Of a stretch of 64,000 nucleotides of DNA, positions 47,424-55,532 are shown piece after piece. Position 1 is the stretch's first letter; each line of letters starts with the position of its first letter. A program made the position numbers and the translations under genes. The notes below the pieces were generated by a model. That model ran no database searches and was not told the origin of the DNA. It saw only the letters and a program-made list of their open reading frames with translations. The stretch spans positions 5,146,001 through 5,210,000 of the forward strand of contig CP063848.1 of the NCBI GenBank assembly GCA_015277795.1. The letters are read 5' to 3'. This DNA comes from Massilia sp. UMI-21 (lineage in GTDB: Bacteria > Pseudomonadota > Gammaproteobacteria > Burkholderiales > Burkholderiaceae_D).

Positions 47424-48452
47424 TCAGATGCGCACGCAGGTGACGCTGTCGCCTGCGGAAACGCCCAAGGCCTGTTGGGCCTCGCGCGGCAGGCAGATCG
47501 CCTGGCTGGATTCGGCCGGCGGGCAGGCGGCGATGACGGCGCGGAAGTTCTGTTCGGTGCTGGCCACGGCATAATTGACCAGCTCGTCGCCGCCGGCGGC
47601 GCGGCCGGCGCTCTCGACCTGGCGCAACTGCGACGCGCTGAAGGAACGCAGGGCATTGCGGTGGGCCTGCAGGATCGGGCCGCCGTCGAAGATGTCGATG
47701 TACTCGTCGGCCTGGAAGCCCTCTTGCGTGAGCAGGTTGAAGGCGAGCTGGCCGCTCGGATGGATCTGGCCCAGCGCGGCCTGGGCGTCGCCCGGCAGCA
47801 GCGGCACGTAGACCGGATAGTGCGGCATCAGCTCGACGATCAGGGTGCGGTTGCGGGCGCCCTCGATGACGCGCTCGGCTTCGAGGAAGTCCATCTTGAA
47901 GAACTTGCGACCCAGCGCATTCCAGAACGGCGACTGGCCGTCCTGGTCGGTCACGCCGGCCAGCGGCACGAAGAAACGGTCGCCGAAGCGGTGCGGGGCC
48001 AGCACGGCGTACAGCAGGCGCGCGCGCGACAGCAGCGCGGCTTCCGCGCCCGCGCTGTCGCGGTTGCGGATATAAAAGCCCGACAGGTGCGAATAGGCGG
48101 TCAGCTCCGAGCACAGGGTCAGGGCATGCACGCTGTGGCTGATGTTCAGGTCGCGCGAGACCTGCTGGATCACGTCGTTGCGGAACGCGAAATAGGTGCC
48201 GTTCGAGCCGGCCGAGGCGTGGATCGACGAGGTGCCGACCACTTCGCGCGTGCGCAGGTCTTCCAGCACGAACTGGTACGACTCCTCGCTCGGGATGTCG
48301 ACGTGGGCGGCAAACGAGGCGATCGAACGCTCGACCGCCGCGACGATGGCTTCGCGCGTGCGCGGCAGCGTGTGCACGCCGGGGATCGTCACCGCGCCCA
48401 AGGCCTCGAGGGCGCCGATATCCGCGCGTTCAACCGGACGAACTACATACAT
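47424..48452 (-). CDS. aruF: Arginine/ornithine N-succinyltransferase, first (alpha, AruF-like) subunit
   Basis: This 342-residue paralogue of the downstream gene shares the RPVERADIGALEALG start pattern and ALGRKFFKMDFLEAERV motif. It is the AruF-type alpha subunit, which together with AruG forms the hetero-oligomeric succinyltransferase in Pseudomonas. The start at 48452 (MYVVRP) is supported by AGGAG seven bases upstream; a Met at 48479 is unlikely. It is the second structural gene of the operon. Confidence 0.92.
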   Translation of the reverse strand: MYVVRPVERADIGALEALGAVTIPGVHTLPRTREAIVAAVERSIASFAAHVDIPSEESYQFVLEDLRTREVVGTSSIHASAGSNGTYFAFRNDVIQQVSRDLNISHSVHALTLCSELTAYSHLSGFYIRNRDSAGAEAALLSRARLLYAVLAPHRFGDRFFVPLAGVTDQDGQSPFWNALGRKFFKMDFLEAERVIEGARNRTLIVELMPHYPVYVPLLPGDAQAALGQIHPSGQLAFNLLTQEGFQADEYIDIFDGGPILQAHRNALRSFSASQLRQVESAGRAAGGDELVNYAVASTEQNFRAVIAACPPAESSQAICLPREAQQALGVSAGDSVTCVRI

Positions 48453-48545
48453 GCGGACTCCTGGAAAGAGATCAAACAAGCAGCGAGGCCGGCCAGGCCC
48501 GGAAAGAATGCTTTCCCGGGCCGGCCGGCCGTGGTCGCACCGGTG

Positions 48546-49787
48546 TTACGCGGCGATGAGGGCCTGCACGGCTTCGCGCATCAGGCGGTCCGCCTCCGCG
48601 ATCTGCTCGTCCGACACCACCAGGGCCGGGGCCAGGCGCACCACGTCCGGGCCGGCGATCAGGAGCATCAGGCCGAGTTTTTCGCAGAGCTTGGTGTAGT
48701 CCTTGGAACGGCCCTTGTAGTCGCCGGCCATCGGCAGGCCGATCAGGAGACCCAGGCCGCGCGGCTTGCCGAACACCTGCGGGTACTCGCCTGCCAGCTT
48801 CTCGAGGTTGGCGAAGATCCTGGCGCTGGCTTCCTTGACGCGCGCCAGGAAGCTTGGGGTGTTGATGGTTTCGACGACCTTCAGGGCGACGGTGCTGGCC
48901 AGCGGGTTGCCGCCGTAGGTGGTGCCGTGCGAGCCGACGTTGAAGTGCTGGCCGATCTCGTCGGTGGTCAGCATGGCGCCGATCGGGTAGCCGTTGCCCA
49001 GCGCCTTGGCCGAGGTCAGGATGTCCGGAGTGACGCCGGTGTCCATGTAGGCGTAGAAGGCGCCGGTGCGGCCGACGCCCGACTGCACTTCGTCGAACAC
49101 CAGCAGCGCGCCGGTCTTGTCGCACAACTCGCGCACGGCCTTCAGGTAGGCATGATCGCCCGGGATCACGCCACCCTCGCCCTGGATCGGTTCGACGATC
49201 ACGGCGGCCACGTCGTCGGTAATCGCGGCGCGCGCGGCGTCGATGTCGTTGTACGGGATGTGGCTCAGTTCCTGCGGCAGCGGCTCGAAGCCTTCGGTGT
49301 ACTTCGGCTGGCCGCCCACCGACACGGTGAACAGGGTGCGGCCATGGAAGGACGACAGGCAGGACACGATGCGCGACTTGTGCGCGCCGAACTTGGTGTG
49401 CGCATATTTGCGCGCCAGCTTCAGGGCCGCTTCGTTGGCTTCGGCGCCCGAGTTGCAGAAGAAAGCGCGGTCGGCGAAGGTGGCTTCGGTCAGGGCCAGG
49501 GCCAGGCGCAGCACCGGCTCGTTGGTGTAGCCGTTGCCCAGGTGCCAGATCTTGCCCAGCTGTTCGGTCAGCGCCGAGACCAGGGCCGGGTTGCAGTGGC
49601 CCAGGCTCGACACGGCGATGCCCGAGGTGAAGTCCAGGTAACGCTTGCCTTCCTGGTCCCACAGGTCCAGGCCCGCTGCGCGCACCGGCACCATCGCGGC
49701 CGGGGCGTAGGTCGGGACCAGGACGTCGTCGAAGGTCTGCCGGGTGACAGGCCGCGTGGTGACACCGGAATCAAGGTTTGCGTTCAT
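48546..49787 (-). CDS. astC: Succinylornithine/acetylornithine aminotransferase
   Basis: This 413-residue class III PLP aminotransferase has the PLP Lys in TSAKALGNGYPIGAML near residue 260 and the cofactor motifs FCNSGAEANEAALKLARKY and VFDEVQSGVGRTG. In this operon it should convert succinylornithine to the semialdehyde (AruC/AstC), and may double as ArgD. The start at 49787 (MNANLDS) follows GAGGAAG. The operon promoter and an ArgR-type site lie just upstream. Confidence 0.93.
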   Translation of the reverse strand: MNANLDSGVTTRPVTRQTFDDVLVPTYAPAAMVPVRAAGLDLWDQEGKRYLDFTSGIAVSSLGHCNPALVSALTEQLGKIWHLGNGYTNEPVLRLALALTEATFADRAFFCNSGAEANEAALKLARKYAHTKFGAHKSRIVSCLSSFHGRTLFTVSVGGQPKYTEGFEPLPQELSHIPYNDIDAARAAITDDVAAVIVEPIQGEGGVIPGDHAYLKAVRELCDKTGALLVFDEVQSGVGRTGAFYAYMDTGVTPDILTSAKALGNGYPIGAMLTTDEIGQHFNVGSHGTTYGGNPLASTVALKVVETINTPSFLARVKEASARIFANLEKLAGEYPQVFGKPRGLGLLIGLPMAGDYKGRSKDYTKLCEKLGLMLLIAGPDVVRLAPALVVSDEQIAEADRLMREAVQALIAA

Positions 49788-49845
49788 GGCTTCTTCCTCA
49801 TCAATGATCGTTGTGCGCGGCGAAAGGTCCGCACAGGCTCGAGCC

Positions 49846-49888
49846 ATTATAGAAAGCCGCCCTGACAAGTTCTTGCAGAAGTGCGACA
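49846..49888 (-). promoter_or_regulatory. ast operon promoter with tandem ArgR-type half-sites
   Basis: On the minus strand, TGTCGC-N8-AA (49888-49873) exactly matches the half-site described for the AraC-type ArgR of Pseudomonas (TGTCGCN8AAN5). Twenty-one bases on, in exact register, a weaker half-site TGTCAG (49867-49862) follows. It abuts a perfect TATAAT (49851-49846). The sites thus replace the -35 element, as expected for an activator-dependent promoter. Confidence 0.75.
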
Positions 49889-49957
49889 GGGATTTTCGTT
49901 TTTAGTCGAAGAAATATTGCGGGTTTGGCAATCCACTTGGCCCGGCGCCCCCCCGCT

Positions 49958-50899
49958 TTACTGCCCCAGCTTGCGCTGGCGCTCTTCGCGCGGGGTCTTC
50001 CCGAACAGGGCCCCGAAGGCCGTCGAAAAGTGCGAGCCCGAGGAAAAGCCGCACATCAGGCCCACCTGCACGATCGAATTATTGGTCTCGAGCAGCAGTT
50101 TGCGCGCCCGTTGCAGGCGCAGCTCGAGGTAGTAGCGCGACGGCAGGCTGCCCAGGTATTGCTTGAACAGGCGCTCCAACTGGCGCCGCGACACGCCGGC
50201 CAGCTGCGCGATCTCGTCGGTCGAGAGTGGCTCTTCGATGTTGGCTTCCATCAGGGCCACTGCCTCGGTCAGCTTCGGCTGCAGGGTGCCGAAGCGCGCC
50301 TGCAGCGCCACCCGCTGGCGCTCGTCCTGGCCGCGCACCCGGTCCACGCACAGGATTTCCTTGACCTGGGCCTCCAGCTTCGCGCCGAACAGCATCTCGA
50401 CCAGGGTCAGCGCAAAATCGATGCTGGCCGCGCCGCCGCAGCAGGTCAGGCGGTTGCGGTCGAATTCGTACAGGTTGGGGGTGAACAGGGCCTGCTCGGC
50501 CAGCGCATTGGTGTCCGGGTACAGCGCCCAGGGCAGCGCGGTGCGCACGCCGTGCAGGGCGCCGGCATCGGCCAGCCACAGCACCCCGGCGCCGACCCCG
50601 CCCCAGAACGGCGCGGCGCGGCAGCGTTCCACCAGGGCGCGGCAGTTGGCCGGCTTCAGGGCGGCCTCGGCCTCGTCGGCGACCAGCAGCACCAGGTGCC
50701 AATGGCGCGCGGCGTCGCCCGTGAATTTGTCGGGGCTGCGCACGTCGACGTGCAGCAGCTCGGGGCCCAGCAGTTTGGCCGCCAGCCGCAGCGGCTGGAC
50801 CAGGCCGGACCAGGTCAGCATGTCCGGCTCGCCCGCGTTCACCAGCAGCACGCGCAGCGGCCGCTCCTGCGCCAGTTGGGACAGGTCAGCAGGCTGCAT
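49958..50899 (-). CDS. argR: AraC-family transcriptional regulator, ArgR-like (GlxA type)
   Basis: This 313-residue protein has an N-terminal DJ-1/PfpI-like (class I amidotransferase-like) domain over about residues 15-180 and a C-terminal pair of AraC helix-turn-helix units over 215-305. The second unit has the signature VGLMCGFSSGSHFSTAFGALFGKTPREER. In Pseudomonas the regulator with this architecture, ArgR, activates the aru operon in response to arginine. Its position immediately upstream of astC, with a matching operator between, supports the same role. A possible half-site TGTCAT-N8-AA at 50916-50931 may serve autoregulation. Confidence 0.85.
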   Translation of the reverse strand: MQPADLSQLAQERPLRVLLVNAGEPDMLTWSGLVQPLRLAAKLLGPELLHVDVRSPDKFTGDAARHWHLVLLVADEAEAALKPANCRALVERCRAAPFWGGVGAGVLWLADAGALHGVRTALPWALYPDTNALAEQALFTPNLYEFDRNRLTCCGGAASIDFALTLVEMLFGAKLEAQVKEILCVDRVRGQDERQRVALQARFGTLQPKLTEAVALMEANIEEPLSTDEIAQLAGVSRRQLERLFKQYLGSLPSRYYLELRLQRARKLLLETNNSIVQVGLMCGFSSGSHFSTAFGALFGKTPREERQRKLGQ

Positions 50900-51066
50900 C
50901 GGAATGGATCGGCGCTGTCATCAAGGGGGAAAGGGCATGGCGTCCGGCGGACCGCATCGGCCGTTATGATACCGGAGATAAAGAGCGAAGGATAAAGAGC
51001 AGGCGAACAAGCACCACGGCCCCGTCCGCCACGTGATGCCGATCCGGCAAAAGCCCGAGGGGCGGC

Positions 51067-51072
51067 TATAAT
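51067..51072 (+). promoter_or_regulatory. -10 element of a probable leaderless marR transcript
   Basis: A perfect TATAAT ends seven bases before the ATG at 51080, so transcription would begin at or within a base of the start codon. The -35 position (51044-51049, CCGGCA) is weak. Confidence 0.55.
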
Positions 51073-51079
51073 CCTGCCC

Positions 51080-51547
51080 ATGGGGGAACGATATCTAAAG
51101 AGTGTGCGGCTGCTGGCCGAGTGCATGCAGGGCTTCGAACGTTTTTCCGGCGAAGCGGTGCGCCAGCACGGACTGACGCACGCGCAGTTCGATATCATTG
51201 CCACACTGGGCAATACGCCCGGCATGAGCTACAAGGAGCTCGGCGAGCGTACCCTGATCACCAAGGGCACACTCACCGGCGTGATCGAGCGGCTGGAACA
51301 GAAGGGCTTGGTGGTGCGCGAACGCAGCAGCGACGACAAGCGCTCTTTCTTCGTGCGCCTCACGCCCGCCGGCGACACGGCCTTCGCCAACGTGTTTCCC
51401 AAGGTGGTGGCGCGCGGCAGGCAGCTGTTCCACCATTACGCCGATGCCGACTTCGACGCCCTGGACAGCGTGTTGCGCAAGCTGCGCGACCAGATCGCCG
51501 CCGCCGGCCTTCCTCCCCACCCATCACAAGCAAAGGAATTGCCTTGA
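51080..51547 (+). CDS. MarR family transcriptional regulator
   Basis: This 155-residue winged-helix regulator has the recognition helix region MSYKELGERTLITKGTLTGVIERLEQKGLVVRE (positions 45-77) and the wing RSSDDKRSFFVRLTPAG. The effector and targets are not evident. Its last bases overlap the following small gene (TTGA), so the two are co-translated. It is divergent from argR across 180 bases. Confidence 0.9.
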   Translation: MGERYLKSVRLLAECMQGFERFSGEAVRQHGLTHAQFDIIATLGNTPGMSYKELGERTLITKGTLTGVIERLEQKGLVVRERSSDDKRSFFVRLTPAGDTAFANVFPKVVARGRQLFHHYADADFDALDSVLRKLRDQIAAAGLPPHPSQAKELP

Positions 51548-51825
51548 AAACATCCCTGATCGACGGCAAAAAGCCTGCCCATTTCGACAAACACATCATC
51601 GGTAACATCCTGCTCGACGTCGCGCCCCTGGACGAAGTCCAGCAGGAAGTCATGCTGATCGGCGTGCGCAACGAATCCGGCGAGATCTACCGCCTCATCG
51701 GCGCCACCAAGCTCAACAGTTTCATGAATGCCACCGAAGAGCTGCTCGACCTTGGCCTGGTCGACGAACTGCAGGATACCGAAGAGCAGAAAGAAGGCTG
51801 CGACGCCATCTTCAGCGAACCCTGA
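51544..51825 (+). CDS. Conserved small acidic protein, function unknown
   Basis: This 93-residue protein is read from a TTG start at 51544 that overlaps the marR stop (TTGA); AAGGAATT provides a ribosome site. It contains IIGNILLDVAPLDEVQQEVMLIGVRNESGEIYRLIG and an acidic C-terminus. I recognise no family. The clean coupling to marR and a typical codon pattern support a real gene. It has no signal peptide or membrane helix. Confidence 0.7.
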   Translation: MKTSLIDGKKPAHFDKHIIGNILLDVAPLDEVQQEVMLIGVRNESGEIYRLIGATKLNSFMNATEELLDLGLVDELQDTEEQKEGCDAIFSEP

Positions 51826-51892
51826 ATCCCCAACCAGGTCGTGAAAACAATGCCATAAGGCAATTTTTTACGACTGGACAGTGGGATCGGCG

Positions 51893-51898
51893 TATAAT
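51893..51898 (+). promoter_or_regulatory. -10 element of a probable leaderless HDOD transcript
   Basis: A perfect TATAAT ends six bases before the ATG at 51905. Initiation at the usual spacing would fall on the start codon. No Shine-Dalgarno sequence precedes that ATG. An in-frame ATG upstream at 51881 lies before the -10 and would need another promoter. Confidence 0.55.
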
Positions 51899-51904
51899 TT
51901 TTTG

Positions 51905-52750
51905 ATGGACCGACTCTCCGCCCTCAAGAGCATCGCCGCCGAGGTCAGCCGCGGCGAACTCAGCTTTCCTACGAACGTCGACGCGACGCTCAAGCTGCAG
52001 CGCGCCCTGAACGAAGCCGACTGCCACACCGACATGGCGGCGCGCCTGGTGCAGGCCGAGCCGCTGCTGGCCGCGCGCACCGTGGCGATCGCCAATTCGG
52101 TGGCCTACAACCGCGCCGGACACGACGTCACCAATGTCCGCGCAGCGGTGCAGCGGGTCGGTTTCCGTACGCTCGGTGCACTGGCGGCCTCGGTCATCGT
52201 GCGCCAACTGGCCAGCGAAATCGTCGACCCCGGCCTGCGCGCCAAGGCCGACGCCCTCTGGATCCATTCGGCCCACGTGGCCGCGCTGGCCCAGGTGATC
52301 GCGCGCCGCGTCTCCTTCGTCGATCCGGAAACGGCCATGTTCGCCGGCATCGTGCATGACGTCGGCGGCTTTTACGTGCTCTCGCGTGCCGAGGAGTTTC
52401 CGGGCCTGCTGGACGGCGCCGCCGAGGGTGGCGCCGACGAGTGGATCGAACACGGCGAAGTGGCGATCGGCCGCGGCGTCCTGCTCAAGCTGGGCGTGCC
52501 GGTGCCGGTGATGGGCGCCATCGAAGCCCTGTGGAACGGCATGCGCGCCCTGCCGCCGGAAACCCTGGGCGATACCCTGCTGCTGGCCAAGGACCTGGCC
52601 CCCTTCCCCTCCCCGCTGTACGAGCGCCCGGGCGCGACCACGCTCGACTCGGCAGCCACCATCGACTTCACCGTCGGCGAAGGCACCCTGGCGCACGTGC
52701 TGGCCGAGTCGGCCGACGAAGTCAAGAGCCTGACTACCGCCCTGCTGTAA
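51905..52750 (+). CDS. HDOD domain protein
   Basis: This 281-residue protein is mostly an HDOD domain (residues about 10-210), a metal-dependent phosphohydrolase-like fold usually linked to signalling. The segment FAGIVHDVGGFYVLSRAEEFP near residue 145 gives an HD pair, and the second region HGEVAIGRGVLLKLGVP follows. Most HDOD proteins lack catalysis and act as adaptors. No partner domain is fused here. The start at 51905 is preferred over 51881 because of the promoter position. Confidence 0.85.
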   Translation: MDRLSALKSIAAEVSRGELSFPTNVDATLKLQRALNEADCHTDMAARLVQAEPLLAARTVAIANSVAYNRAGHDVTNVRAAVQRVGFRTLGALAASVIVRQLASEIVDPGLRAKADALWIHSAHVAALAQVIARRVSFVDPETAMFAGIVHDVGGFYVLSRAEEFPGLLDGAAEGGADEWIEHGEVAIGRGVLLKLGVPVPVMGAIEALWNGMRALPPETLGDTLLLAKDLAPFPSPLYERPGATTLDSAATIDFTVGEGTLAHVLAESADEVKSLTTALL

Positions 52751-52891
52751 GCGGGCGACGATGCGCCGATACCGATACGGGTATCGGCCGCCGCATTAAT
52801 CTCATTAGTAAAACGACAGAGACTTCTTCACTCTTGCATGCAGCGCTCGTCCGGGCCGGAATCACGACAATAACGATCACGGAGACATGCA

Positions 52892-55234
52892 ATGAAGAAC
52901 ACCCTTTCGCTATGGGGGATGGGGGCCTTGTTGGCCGCCTCCCTGGCATCCTCGCACGCCGCCGCCCGTCCGGGCGTCACCCCGATCAGCTTCAAGAACG
53001 CATCGGTCCACGACCCTTCGGTGATCAAGGCCGGCGACACCTATTACGTCTTCGGCTCGCACCTGGCCGCCGCGAAGTCCACCGACCTGATGAACTGGCA
53101 GCAGGTAAGCAACGGCGTCGGCGCCAGCAATCCCCTGTTCCTGAACGGCGCCGCCAACGTGTTCACGGAACTGGCCGACACCTTTGCCTGGGCCCAATCG
53201 AACACCTTGTGGGCGGCCGACGTCAGGCAACTGGCCGACGGCAGGTTCTACATGTACTACAACGCCTGCAAGGGCGACTCCCCGCGCTCCGCCCTGGGCG
53301 TGGCGGTGGCCGAGCGCATCGAAGGACCCTACGTCGACAAGGGCATCATCCTGCGCTCGGGCATGTGGGGCCAGCCCAGCCCCGACGGCACGGTGTACGA
53401 CGCCCTGAAGCATCCGAACACGGTCGACCCGCATGTGTTCTCCGACAATGCCGGCCGCCTGTGGATGGTCTACGGCTCGTATTCGGGCGGCATCTTCATC
53501 ATGCAGATGAACCCGACCAACGGCATGCCGCTGCCGGGCCAGGGCTACGGCAAGCGCCTGATGGGCGGCAACTACAGCCGCATCGAAGGGGCGTTCGTAC
53601 TGTACAGCCCGGCCACGTCCTACTACTACCTGTTCACCTCCTTCGGCGGCCTGGATGCGAACGGCGGCTACAACATGCGGGTGGCGCGCTCGCTCAAGCC
53701 GGACGGCCCCTACCTGGACGCCCAGGGCAACGACATGGCCAGGGTCAAGTCCGATCCGGCCAGGCCGCTGTTCGACGACGCCTCGATCGCGCCCTACGGC
53801 GTCAAGCTGATGGGAAGTTACCTGTTCGAGCGCAAGCTCGGCGAAGCGGGGACCGGCATCGGCACCGGCTACGTGTCGCCCGGCCATAACTCGGCCTACT
53901 ACGATGCCGCGACCGGCAAGCATTTCCTGGTGTTCCATGCGCGCTTCCCCGAGCGCGGCGAACAGCACGAAGTCCGGGTACACCAGATGTTCATGAATGC
54001 CGACGGCTGGCCGGTCGTCGCGCCCTATCGCTACGCAAAAGAAAGCGCGAGCGCCGTGCCGCGCGGCTTCGTGCATGGCGACTACCTGTTCGTCAACCAT
54101 GGCAAGGACATCTCTGCCGCCGTCAAGAAGTCCCAGCCGGTCACGCTGCACGCCAATGGCGCGGTGAGCGGCGCCGTGACGGGCAGCTGGCTGCTGTCCG
54201 GCAGCAATGGCGTCGAGCTGCGGCTGTCCGGCTCCCCCTCGCCCTACAAGGGGGTCTTGCTGAACCAGTGGGACGAAACCTCGCAAAGCTACGTCATGAC
54301 CCTGTCGGCCCTGTCGCGCGAAGGGGTGGCGGTGTTCGGCAGCCGCCTGGTCCAGCGTAGCGATCCGCAGGTGGTAAAGGCCATCTACGACGAGCTCAGC
54401 CTGGGCAATACCGCGGCCGTGAGCGCCAACCTGAACCTGCCGACCTCGGCGGCGCGCGGCGCGACCATCGGCTGGAGCTCGTCGAACCCGGCCGTCGTCA
54501 GCAACAGCGGGGTCGTGACGCCGGCCGCGACCGACCTCACTGTGACCTTGAGCGCACGCATCAGCAAGGGCCCGGCCAGCATGGTGAAAACCTTCACGGT
54601 CACGGTGCGCAAGGCCGGCGGCCTGCTGGCGCACTACCCCTTCGACGGCAACCTGCTCGACGCCAGCGGCGCATCCGCAGCGGGCGCGGTCGTCGGCAAC
54701 CGGATCGACGCCGCGGGCGGCAGCATCGGCTTCGAGGCGGGCGTCAAGGGCAAGGCCGCAGTCTTCAACGGCGCCAGCGGCATCCGCCTGCCCAACGGCC
54801 TGATCAGCTCCAACAGCTACACCGTCGCACTCTGGCTCAAGCCGGCGCAACTGACGGCGTTCACGCCCACCTTCTTCGGCGCCCGGACCACGGATTCCTG
54901 GATCAGCTTCCTGCCGAAGGGACATGAATTCGTCAACGGCGCCTCGATGCTGTGGTCGGGAACGGCCTGGTACGACGCCGGCGTCGGCATGAACCTGCCG
55001 GTGGGCCGCTGGTCGCACGTGGCCTTCAGCGTCAGGAACGGCGCCGTCAATGTCTACGTGGACGGGGTGAAGCGCTTCAGCGGCAGCAACTTCCCGAACG
55101 TGTTCAGCACCACCGGCGGCGTGTTCGCGCTGGGGGTGAACTGGTGGGATGCGCCCTACCAGGGCGCCATGGATGAGCTGCGCATCTATGGCGGCGCCCT
55201 GGGCGATGCCGACATCGCCGCCCTGGCGCGCTGA
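52892..55234 (+). CDS. Secreted GH43 arabinan endo-1,5-alpha-L-arabinosidase with LamG domain
   Basis: This 780-residue exported enzyme begins with a signal peptide (residues 1-26). Residues about 30-370 form a GH43 five-bladed propeller: the catalytic Asp in ASVHDPSVIKAG, the general acid Glu in YSRIEGAFVLY, and HNSAYYDAATGKHFLVFH. Residues about 390-490 match the C-terminal domain of extracellular arabinanases (FVNHGKDISAAVKKS). Residues 494-570 are an atrophied bacterial Ig-like domain (IGWSSSNPAVVSNSGVVT), and 575-780 a LamG/concanavalin-like carbohydrate-binding domain. It should cut arabinan outside the cell. No other polysaccharide genes adjoin it. Confidence 0.9.
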   Translation: MKNTLSLWGMGALLAASLASSHAAARPGVTPISFKNASVHDPSVIKAGDTYYVFGSHLAAAKSTDLMNWQQVSNGVGASNPLFLNGAANVFTELADTFAWAQSNTLWAADVRQLADGRFYMYYNACKGDSPRSALGVAVAERIEGPYVDKGIILRSGMWGQPSPDGTVYDALKHPNTVDPHVFSDNAGRLWMVYGSYSGGIFIMQMNPTNGMPLPGQGYGKRLMGGNYSRIEGAFVLYSPATSYYYLFTSFGGLDANGGYNMRVARSLKPDGPYLDAQGNDMARVKSDPARPLFDDASIAPYGVKLMGSYLFERKLGEAGTGIGTGYVSPGHNSAYYDAATGKHFLVFHARFPERGEQHEVRVHQMFMNADGWPVVAPYRYAKESASAVPRGFVHGDYLFVNHGKDISAAVKKSQPVTLHANGAVSGAVTGSWLLSGSNGVELRLSGSPSPYKGVLLNQWDETSQSYVMTLSALSREGVAVFGSRLVQRSDPQVVKAIYDELSLGNTAAVSANLNLPTSAARGATIGWSSSNPAVVSNSGVVTPAATDLTVTLSARISKGPASMVKTFTVTVRKAGGLLAHYPFDGNLLDASGASAAGAVVGNRIDAAGGSIGFEAGVKGKAAVFNGASGIRLPNGLISSNSYTVALWLKPAQLTAFTPTFFGARTTDSWISFLPKGHEFVNGASMLWSGTAWYDAGVGMNLPVGRWSHVAFSVRNGAVNVYVDGVKRFSGSNFPNVFSTTGGVFALGVNWWDAPYQGAMDELRIYGGALGDADIAALAR

Positions 55235-55241
55235 GCCGGAC

Positions 55242-55302
55242 AAAAAAATGCCCGCTCCACAGAGCGGGCAAAGTCCAAAACTAGGGATGTCCTGAAAGAG
55301 AC
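55242..55302 (-). ncRNA. Putative small RNA gene, tandem copy 1
   Basis: Read leftward, a TATAGT -10-like element (55314-55309) is followed by about 60 bases that contain GTCTCTTTCAGGACATCCC and end in a 9-base-pair hairpin, TGCCCGCTC / GAGCGGGCA, with seven T. That is the layout of a short stand-alone transcript with its own terminator. The segment from the -10 to GGACTT is nearly identical in the second copy. It has no coding potential. It resembles the multicopy tandem toxic small RNAs described in betaproteobacteria, with a C/U-rich stretch at the 5' end; that match is from memory and unverified. Confidence 0.6.
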
Positions 55303-55385
55303 GGTTCCACTATAGGTCTCGCACGAGCCCGCTTCCGTGCGCTGGTTCACACAGGAGCGCATTTCTTCACGCCGGCGCGACAGGC

Positions 55386-55449
55386 AAAAAAAACCCGCGC
55401 CGGTGAGGGAGCGGGTGAAGTCCAAAACTAGGGATGTCCTGAAAGAGAC
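55386..55449 (-). ncRNA. Putative small RNA gene, tandem copy 2
   Basis: Second copy, 147 bases upstream of the first in the direction of transcription. A TATAGT (55461-55456) is followed by the same conserved body (GTCTCTTTCAGGACATCCC, one base different just after the -10), then a different terminator stem, ACCCGC / GCGGGT, with extra inner pairs and eight T. The terminator sequences differ but the structure is kept, as expected for functional RNA genes rather than simple duplications. Confidence 0.6.
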
Positions 55450-55532
55450 AGTTCCACTATAAGCGTGTCGGTCCAGGCGCTCTGTGCGCTGACACACCTT
55501 GGCGCGCCCGACGGTGACGGGCTAATGCAGCG

